DNA of 36,863 bases, taken from the NCBI GenBank assembly GCA_903844215.1, contig CAIMSP010000018.1, positions 1 through 36,863 on the forward strand, given 5' to 3'. A model generated the notes under the pieces. The model was given only the letters and a program-made list of their open reading frames with translations, was not told the origin of the DNA and searched no databases. This document shows, one piece after another, positions 27,139 through 32,921 of the stretch. This DNA is from an uncultured beta proteobacterium (GTDB lineage: Bacteria > Pseudomonadota > Gammaproteobacteria > Burkholderiales > Burkholderiaceae_C). How positions within the stretch are numbered: position 1 is the first letter of the stretch; every line of letters starts with the position of its first letter. A program made the position numbers and the translations under genes.

Positions 27139-29156
27139 GGGAAGGACCAGGAGAGTGTGCGCCATTCGCGCCGAAGTTGCGCCAGTGTGCGCCGCGCGTC
27201 AGCGGCGTCACTGCGGCCGTAGCGCTGGGCCTCCAGGCGCAACAGCCAGGCGCGCAAGACTGCGGTGGCGGGCGCGCCGTGGCGTTGTTGCAGCAAGGCT
27301 GCGATCTGGCGCGGCGGCGCGCTCGCGGGCAGCGTCAGACCGGCACGCAGCGCGGCTGCCTGGGCCTGTTGCAACAGGCGCAGCCAGGGGTCGCTCTGGC
27401 GGCGCTCCCACAGCGTCCAGGCGGCGCTGCTCAGCGCCACGGCCACGAGCAGGCCGGCCAGCAGCAGCACCAGGTCTTCCCAGCGCGGTGAGTCAAAGCC
27501 GATGTCCTTGAGCAAGTTGAGTTGGCGGCTTTGGCTGTAGTCCAGCACCCATTGGTTCCAGCCGTTGTTCATGGCCTCCCAGGTGGCGCGCAGTCGCGCC
27601 AGCGTGTCCGGACTGACCGGACCAAAGACGCTGTTGAAGGCGCTGGCGACCAGGCCACTGGGGGCTTGCAGGCGCGCCAGCGAGCCGATGCGCCCGGGTG
27701 CGACGGCGGCGGTGGGATCGACCCGAACCCAGCCGCGTCCCTCGAACCAGACCTCGGCCCAGGCGTGGGCGTCGCTTTGGCGCAGCACCCAGTAGCCGTC
27801 CACGGCGTTGAGCTCACCGCCCTGGTAGCCGGTGACGATGCGCGCCGGGATGTCCATGGAGCGCATCAGGATCACGAAGGCCGAGGCGATGTGTTCGCAA
27901 AACCCTTGCTTGCTGTCGAACCAGAATTCGTCCGCGCTGTCGCGCCCGCTCACACCCGGGTCCAGCGTGTAGCGGTAGCCGCCATTGCGCAGGCGGCGCA
28001 GCACGGCGTCCACCAGCGCGGCGCTGTCGCCGCGTGCCAACGCCGCTTCGCTGCGCAGCTGCCGGCCCAGTGCCTGGGTGCGCGGGTTCAGGCCGGGCGG
28101 CAGCTCGAGGTCCAGCTGCAGGCCATCAACCCAGCGCATCGGGCCATGACGGAACTGGGTGTGGCTTTGCGCCTGGTAGCGCAGCAGCTCGGTGATGGGC
28201 TGCTGCGTGAACCACTGCAAGTCGGGCGCCATGCGCGGCTGCTGCGCGCGCGCGCTGGGCGGCTGCACGGCGGCGTCGAGCACCAGCAGCCAGGGCCGCA
28301 GCGTGGGCTGCAGCGTGACTTCGTAGCGCACCGCCTCGCCCTGCACCTGCAAGTCCGCTGGCACCAGCCGACGCTGCGCATAGCGCGACTGCGCCGAGGT
28401 CCAGGTGCGACCGTCAAACACCGACAGCACGGGACCGCGAAAGTACAGCTCGCGCTGCGGCGGCGGCGTGGCTTCAAAGCGCACGCGCAGCGCGATGCTG
28501 GAGTCCAGCGCCAGATGGCCGATATTGCCCACCTGCATCTGCTGCGAGAGCCCGCTGCGTCCCGTCATGGCGTCGCCGGGCAGGCCCCACAGCGGCCCCA
28601 GGCGCGGGAACAGCAGGAACAGCACCAGCATGATGGGCGCGCCCAGCAGCGCCATCTTGCCCGCCGTCTTGGCCGCCAGCCACAGCGGTGGTTTGCCCAC
28701 CGGCATGTGGGCGTTGACCAGGGCCGTCATCAAGCCCAGGAGACCGAGCAAAATGGCCGCCGCCATGGCCAGCGACTGGGAGTTGAAGAAGCTCGTGAGC
28801 ATGGTGAAGAAGCCCAGAAAAAACACCACGTAAGCGTCGCGCTTGGCGCGCAACTCCAGCGTCTTGAGCGCCAGCAGCACCACGATCAGCGTCACGCCAG
28901 CGTCGCGCCCGAGCAGCGTGCGGTGCGTGGCCCAGTTGGCGCCCAGCGTCACCAGCGTCAGCCCCACCAGCCAAAGCTTGCCCGGCAGCGGCTTGTTCAG
29001 CCAGGCCAAGGTGGCGCGCCACCACAACACGCCTGCCGTGAGCAGGCCGCACCACCACGGCAGTTCGCCCAACTGCGGCGCCACCACCACAGCGATCACC
29101 GCCAGCAAAAACAGCGTGTCGCGGCTGTCGCGGGGCAGGGTTGAGAGCTTATTCAT
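27135..29156 (-). CDS. TgpA-type transglutaminase with DUF3488 membrane domain
   Basis: This 673-residue inner-membrane protein has some six or seven hydrophobic helices in the first ~190 residues (DUF3488), then a periplasmic transglutaminase-like domain with the triad Cys420 (KQGFCEHIASAF), His464 (SDAHAWAEVWF) and Asp480 (VDPTAAV), one more helix near 560 (LVLLLAGLLVAVALSSA) and a DUF4129-like tail. In Pseudomonas aeruginosa the homologue TgpA is essential. Its normal partners moxR and DUF58 are upstream on the same strand, but a gap of about 675 bp filled by a large inverted repeat lies between them and this gene. No Shine-Dalgarno sequence precedes ATG 29156; the repeat abuts the start codon. 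Confidence 0.92.
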   Translation of the reverse strand: MNKLSTLPRDSRDTLFLLAVIAVVVAPQLGELPWWCGLLTAGVLWWRATLAWLNKPLPGKLWLVGLTLVTLGANWATHRTLLGRDAGVTLIVVLLALKTLELRAKRDAYVVFFLGFFTMLTSFFNSQSLAMAAAILLGLLGLMTALVNAHMPVGKPPLWLAAKTAGKMALLGAPIMLVLFLLFPRLGPLWGLPGDAMTGRSGLSQQMQVGNIGHLALDSSIALRVRFEATPPPQRELYFRGPVLSVFDGRTWTSAQSRYAQRRLVPADLQVQGEAVRYEVTLQPTLRPWLLVLDAAVQPPSARAQQPRMAPDLQWFTQQPITELLRYQAQSHTQFRHGPMRWVDGLQLDLELPPGLNPRTQALGRQLRSEAALARGDSAALVDAVLRRLRNGGYRYTLDPGVSGRDSADEFWFDSKQGFCEHIASAFVILMRSMDIPARIVTGYQGGELNAVDGYWVLRQSDAHAWAEVWFEGRGWVRVDPTAAVAPGRIGSLARLQAPSGLVASAFNSVFGPVSPDTLARLRATWEAMNNGWNQWVLDYSQSRQLNLLKDIGFDSPRWEDLVLLLAGLLVAVALSSAAWTLWERRQSDPWLRLLQQAQAAALRAGLTLPASAPPRQIAALLQQRHGAPATAVLRAWLLRLEAQRYGRSDAADARRTLAQLRREWRTLSWSFP

Positions 29157-29247
29157 GTCGGGTCATGCGCCGACTTTCGCGCTCTGGTGTCGGGCGCTTC
29201 GCGTGGCCCGCAGGGCTTTGTCGGGATGTGCGCCCGACTGCGCACTC

Positions 29248-29275
29248 ACTTTCTCTTGCGTCGCCAAGAGAAAGT
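29248..29275. repeat. Hairpin in the left arm of the large inverted repeat
   Basis: ACTTTCTCTTG and CAAGAGAAAGT are perfect 11-bp arms around the loop CGTCGC. It is the counterpart of the hairpin at 29689-29720. Confidence 0.85.
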
Positions 29276-29470
29276 AAGCCAAGAGAAGGCGACCCCACTG
29301 TCTGCGTCCCTACGCTTCGCTGCGGGCAACCTGCGCTGCTCGCAGCGAGCGGGGTCGGCCTAAACTCGCTTCGCTCAAACAACGTCCGCCCTGATCCGCT
29401 CTCTGCTGCGCTGCTCGGCGCATACAGAGGGTGAAGTCCAGATGCAAAGTCCAACCGCCAGAAACCAAGC

Positions 29471-29502
29471 CCACAAGGACGCGCCATGGCGCGTCCTTGT
29501 GG
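29471..29502. repeat. Perfect 32-bp palindrome at the axis of the large inverted repeat
   Basis: Bases 29471-29486 are the exact reverse complement of 29487-29502, with no loop. The centre (29486.5) coincides with the axis of the surrounding inverted repeat, and partial symmetry (gaaacca/tggtttt) carries on outside it. Such a sequence could extrude as a cruciform or mark a fusion point between two facing copies. Confidence 0.92.
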
Positions 29503-29688
29503 ATCCTGGTTTTCGGATCTTGTCTTTGGTTCCCAAGCCGTTATGAGGAGGCGAGAAGCGCAGGTGCAGCCGGATAAGGGCTGGCGTTGTTTGAGCGAAG
29601 CGAGTTTAGCCAGACCCCGGCTGCGCCGAGCATCGCAGCTTACCGACGCGCAGCGGCGGGCGACGAATCCGGCTCGCCTTTCTTTTGG

Positions 29689-29720
29689 GTACTTTGCTTT
29701 GGCGAAGCAAAGAAAAGTAC
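29689..29720. repeat. Hairpin in the right arm of the large inverted repeat
   Basis: GTACTTTGCTTTG and CAAAGAAAAGTAC are 13-nt arms with one mismatch around the loop GCGAAG. A smaller GC hairpin (CTCGCCC/GGGCGAG, 29721-29738) follows directly. Confidence 0.85.
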
Positions 29721-29831
29721 CTCGCCCGCCGGGGCGAGACCCGGCATGCCCCGCGGGCAAGCGCAAGTCCCGATGACCGACGCCATCCCGGCAAAAGCGC
29801 GCAGTTCGGCGCAAGACCCGAAGACCCAAAT

Positions 29832-30830
29832 TCAACATAGCGCCAGCGCCTCCAAACATTCCCGTTTGTGCGCTTGTGCGCTGCCCTGCGCGATGAGCTT
29901 GCCTGGCAGGCGCAGGCCGTAGTCCAGGCCCAGGCGGTCGGCTTGCAGGACCCAGGCGCACAGGCGGGCCAGGCGGCGCTCGGTGGTGTTTTGCGCAACC
30001 GCGTTGTGCGCCGTGGCGCTCGAGGGCGCGGTGATGCCGGTGTGCTCGAAGTCGAGCCACAGCGCTTCACCCTCTTGCGGTTCGCGCTCGCGGCTGACCA
30101 GGCGTTCGCTGTGGGCGGCCTTTTTCCAGACGATCTGCTTGCGCGCGTCGCCTCGGCGGTAGCCGCGCACGCCGTCGTAGTCGCCGCTGTCGCGGGCGTG
30201 CTGAAGTGCCGCGCCAGCGCTGCGCGGCTGGCCCGGCGGCAGCGGCGGCGCGTGGGCTTCGGGCGCGGGATAGATCAGCACTTGCGCGGCCGGGCGCCAC
30301 ACCGTCCAGACGCGAAAGCTGCCCATGGGAAAGCGGGTTTCGGCGGTGAGCGTGGGCACGCGGTGCCAGCCGCGCTCAAGCGGCTGCCAGGCCACCTCAA
30401 GCGTGCTGCTGCTCTGGGGCGCAACGTCGGTCCAGGCCCAATGATCCAGCCCGAGCACGCTCAGGCCGATGCCGTGGCGCACGCTGCGGCGCGCGCTCGA
30501 CAGCACCACCTCGAGCAGCACGTTGGCGCGGGCGAACTGCGGCTGCGGCGGCAGCAGGTGCAGGCTCAAGCCGCGCAAGGTGCCGTGCGCGATATGCATG
30601 CCGACGACGGCGCTGCCGCCGAGCAAGAAGGTGAGCAAATAGCCCAGATTGAGCTGGTAGTTGATGGCGCCCACGAGCAGCACGAGCAGCGTCACGCACA
30701 GCATCAGCCCGGCGCGCGTGGGCAGGATATAGACCGTGCGCTGGGTCAGCGTGATGCTGTCCGACAGCGGCAGGCGCTGCTCGAACCAGCGTCGAAAGCG
30801 CGCGCGCAAGGAGGTCAAGAGGCGGTTCAT
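29832..30830 (-). CDS. DUF58 domain protein
   Basis: This 332-residue DUF58 protein is usually encoded between moxR and a transglutaminase. Two close transmembrane helices (about residues 38-80, GLMLCVTLLVLLVGAINYQLNLGYLLTFLLGGSAVVG) are followed by a cytoplasmic or periplasmic beta-rich part and the DUF58 core DSGDYDGVRGYRRGDARKQIVWKKAAHSERLVSRE. The family is thought to work with MoxR AAA+ ATPases, perhaps in envelope protein maturation; the exact role is unknown. The stop is about ten bases from the edge of the large inverted repeat, and the C-terminus ends abruptly in ALALC, so a few native residues may have been replaced. It begins 28 bp after moxR. Confidence 0.9.
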   Translation of the reverse strand: MNRLLTSLRARFRRWFEQRLPLSDSITLTQRTVYILPTRAGLMLCVTLLVLLVGAINYQLNLGYLLTFLLGGSAVVGMHIAHGTLRGLSLHLLPPQPQFARANVLLEVVLSSARRSVRHGIGLSVLGLDHWAWTDVAPQSSSTLEVAWQPLERGWHRVPTLTAETRFPMGSFRVWTVWRPAAQVLIYPAPEAHAPPLPPGQPRSAGAALQHARDSGDYDGVRGYRRGDARKQIVWKKAAHSERLVSREREPQEGEALWLDFEHTGITAPSSATAHNAVAQNTTERRLARLCAWVLQADRLGLDYGLRLPGKLIAQGSAQAHKRECLEALALC

Positions 30831-30858
30831 CGCCAGGCGCGGACGGTGCTTGTCGGCG

Positions 30859-31779
30859 TCACGCTAACTTGACCGCATCCAACATGGCGCGCACCTGCTC
30901 GACGGCGCCGCGCCCGGCGTCGCCCACCGGAATCAGGCGGTGCGCCACGGTCTGGGGCAGGATCGCCTGCACGTCGTCGGGGGCGGCGTAGTCGCGCCCG
31001 CTCAGCAGCGCCTGGGCCTTGGCCGCGCGCAGCACGGCGATGCCGGCGCGCGGGCTCAGGCCTTGCGCAAACCAGCGCCCGTTTCGGGTCGCCGCCACGA
31101 GGTCCTGCACGTAATCGAGCAAGGGCGGCGCCACATGAATCTGCAGCACCTGTTGCTGCAGTTGTTGCAGCTCGGCGGCGTTGAGCAGGCTGGGCAGTTG
31201 CTCCAGCAACTCGCGCCGGTCCACGCCATTGAGCAGTTCGCGCTCGGCCAGGCGGTCCGGGTAGCCCAGCGAGATGCGCATGTGAAAGCGGTCCAGCTGC
31301 GATTCGGGCAGGGCGTAGGTGCCGATCTGGTCGTGCGGGTTCTGCGTCGCGATGACGAAGAAAGGCGAGGGCAGGGGGCGCGTTTCGCCGTCGATGGTGA
31401 CCTGCTTTTCCTCCATCGCCTCGAGCAGCGCGCTTTGCGTCTTCGGGCTGGCGCGGTTGATTTCGTCGGCCAGCAACACCTGGGCGAACAGCGGTCCGGG
31501 GTGAAACACAAAGGCTTCGCGGGCGCGCTCGTACACCGACACGCCCGACAGGTCGCTGGGCATCAGGTCCGAGGTGAACTGCACGCGCGAGAACTGCAGG
31601 CCCAGCGTGCGCGCCAAGGCATGCGCCAAGGTGGTCTTGCCCACGCCCGGAACATCCTCGATCAGCAAGTGGCCGCCGGCGAGCAAACAGGCCACGCCGT
31701 CGTGCACCTGTGCCGCCTTACCAACGATCACCGTGTTAAGCTGATCGAGCAGGGATTTGAGTTTGATTGGTGCTTGCAT
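30859..31779 (-). CDS. MoxR-family AAA+ ATPase
   Basis: This 306-residue AAA+ ATPase of the MoxR clade (AAA_3 plus lid domain) has Walker A PGVGKTT at residues 44-50, Walker B LLADEINRA with Asp105/Glu106, the sensor-1 region FFVIATQNPHDQIGTYALPESQLDRFHMRI, and the MoxR-typical DLMPSDLSG. MoxR proteins act as chaperone-like remodelers for von Willebrand-A or DUF58 partners. It is the first gene of the leftward moxR-DUF58-tgpA-mltB set. Its start codon is only 19 bp from that of the divergent deacetylase gene, so its promoter must overlap that gene or the tiny gap. Confidence 0.94.
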   Translation of the reverse strand: MQAPIKLKSLLDQLNTVIVGKAAQVHDGVACLLAGGHLLIEDVPGVGKTTLAHALARTLGLQFSRVQFTSDLMPSDLSGVSVYERAREAFVFHPGPLFAQVLLADEINRASPKTQSALLEAMEEKQVTIDGETRPLPSPFFVIATQNPHDQIGTYALPESQLDRFHMRISLGYPDRLAERELLNGVDRRELLEQLPSLLNAAELQQLQQQVLQIHVAPPLLDYVQDLVAATRNGRWFAQGLSPRAGIAVLRAAKAQALLSGRDYAAPDDVQAILPQTVAHRLIPVGDAGRGAVEQVRAMLDAVKLA

Positions 31780-31798
31780 GGCACGACGTTAACCGAAA

Positions 31799-32764
31799 AT
31801 GAGGATGTTCATCGTGAGCAAGACCGGCTACTACACGCACAGCGATTGCAGGAAACACGAGATGGGCGCGGGCCACCCCGAGTGCCCCGAGCGCCTGGAC
31901 GCGATCGAAGACCGCTTGCTCATCAGCGGCTTGGGCATTGCGCTGGAGCGCATGGAGGCGCCAGCGGCGTCGGTGACCGACATTGAACTGGCGCACGGCC
32001 GCATGCATGTGGCCGCGCTGCGCGGCCTGAGCGACCAGTTGGCCGAAGAGATCGAAGCGGGCGGACCCACGCACACCCAGGTCGATCCCGACACCTCGAT
32101 GAATGTGCATACCTGGAGCGCCGCCTTGCGCGCCGCCGGTGCGGCGCTGGCCGCCACCGATGCGGTGATCGCGGGTGAGCTGGAAAACGCCTTCTGCGCG
32201 GTGCGCCCGCCGGGCCACCACGCCTGCCGCGACAAGGCCATGGGCTTTTGCTTCTTCAACAACGTGGCCATCGCCGCCAAGTACGCACTGGAGCGCCACG
32301 GCCTGCAGCGCGTGGCCATCGTGGACTTTGATGTGCACCACGGTAACGGCACGGAAGACATCGTGGCTGGCGACGAGCGCATCCTGATGGTGAGCTTTTA
32401 CCAGCACCCCTATTACCCGGAGTGGACCTACTCGAGCGCGCCCAACCTGATGAACCTGCCGGTGCCGGCCTATACCCGTGGCATGGACATCCGCGAGATG
32501 ATCGAAGCCACCTGGTTTCCACGGCTCGAAGCGCATCGCCCCGAGATGATTTTCATCAGCGCCGGATTTGACGCGCACCGCGAGGATGACATGGGGCAGC
32601 TCGGCCTGGTGGAGCAGGACTATGCGTGGATCACGCACCGCCTCAAAGACGTGGCGCGCCGCCATGCCCAGGGTCGCATCGTCTCCTGCCTGGAAGGCGG
32701 CTACGCCTTGAGCGCGCTGGCGCGCAGCGTGGAGGCGCATATCCGGGTGTTGGCCGACGTCTGA
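31799..32764 (+). CDS. Histone-deacetylase-family (class II-like) deacetylase
   Basis: This is a zinc-dependent deacetylase of the HDAC/AcuC/acetylpolyamine-amidohydrolase superfamily, 321 residues. The active-site histidine pair is in RPPGHHACRDKAMGFCFFNN (His140, His141). Zinc ligands are Asp178 and His180 in VDFDVHHGNGTEDI, and an Asp in SAGFDAHREDDMG. Bacterial members remove acetyl groups from lysines or polyamines; the substrate here is unknown. Three in-frame starts are possible: ATG 31799, ATG 31805, or GTG 31814. The last has GAGG nine nt upstream and would give MSKTGYYTHSDC, close to family N-termini, so the true product may be 316 residues. The next gene is a Pat-like acetyltransferase, so an acetylation/deacetylation pair is suggested. 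Confidence 0.9.
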   Translation: MRMFIVSKTGYYTHSDCRKHEMGAGHPECPERLDAIEDRLLISGLGIALERMEAPAASVTDIELAHGRMHVAALRGLSDQLAEEIEAGGPTHTQVDPDTSMNVHTWSAALRAAGAALAATDAVIAGELENAFCAVRPPGHHACRDKAMGFCFFNNVAIAAKYALERHGLQRVAIVDFDVHHGNGTEDIVAGDERILMVSFYQHPYYPEWTYSSAPNLMNLPVPAYTRGMDIREMIEATWFPRLEAHRPEMIFISAGFDAHREDDMGQLGLVEQDYAWITHRLKDVARRHAQGRIVSCLEGGYALSALARSVEAHIRVLADV

Positions 32765-32894
32765 GGCGCGCGGTTGGGGCGCCTTCGCCGACTGGCGACG
32801 CGGGACAGGCCGAGAGCGATCACCGCGTTCTGCAGCGCCGCCATGAGGGGGCGGCGTGGAAGTTGGCCGCTGCGTCAGTGCTTGGCGGATAATG

Positions 32895-32910
32895 TCAGGG
32901 TAAACCCTGA
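32895..32910. promoter_or_regulatory. Palindrome next to a possible -10 box upstream of the pat-like gene
   Basis: TCAGGGTAAACCCTGA has 7-bp inverted arms around AA and lies 11 bp before the start codon at 32922. GATAAT at 32888-32893 is a possible -10 box; the best -35, TTGGCC at 32863, is 19 bp further up and weak. The symmetry and position suit an operator, but it could also be a small hairpin in the leader. Confidence 0.45.
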
Positions 32911-32921
32911 ATGGAATTCTG

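Larger units (their letters stand above)
29157..29822. repeat. Large imperfect inverted repeat (two diverged facing copies) between DUF58 and tgpA
   Basis: The whole stretch folds on an axis near 29485. Matching pairs (left against reverse complement of right) are: 29158-29173 with 29806-29821 (15 of 16); 29206-29216 with 29748-29758 (10 of 11); hairpin 29248-29275 with hairpin 29689-29720; and 29360-29382 with 29587-29609 (23 of 23), where partial similarity carries on to about 29351-29405. All pairs have midpoints between 29482 and 29490. It contains no convincing gene: frames across it are low-complexity translations. It looks like two copies of a dispersed repeat inserted head to head, or an inverted duplication, separating genes that are usually contiguous. 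Confidence 0.8.

Noticed and set aside
29149-30060. Open frame of about 300 codons covering the large inverted repeat and the end of DUF58
   Set aside because: It crosses the repeat, overlaps DUF58 in another frame, and its translation is Arg/Ser-rich without any domain; such frames arise from repeats of this kind.
25159-31779. A single long operon from moxR to the alpha/beta hydrolase
   Set aside because: Possible from orientation and spacing apart from one gap, but the large inverted repeat at 29157-29822 makes continuous transcription doubtful, so it is not claimed as one unit.
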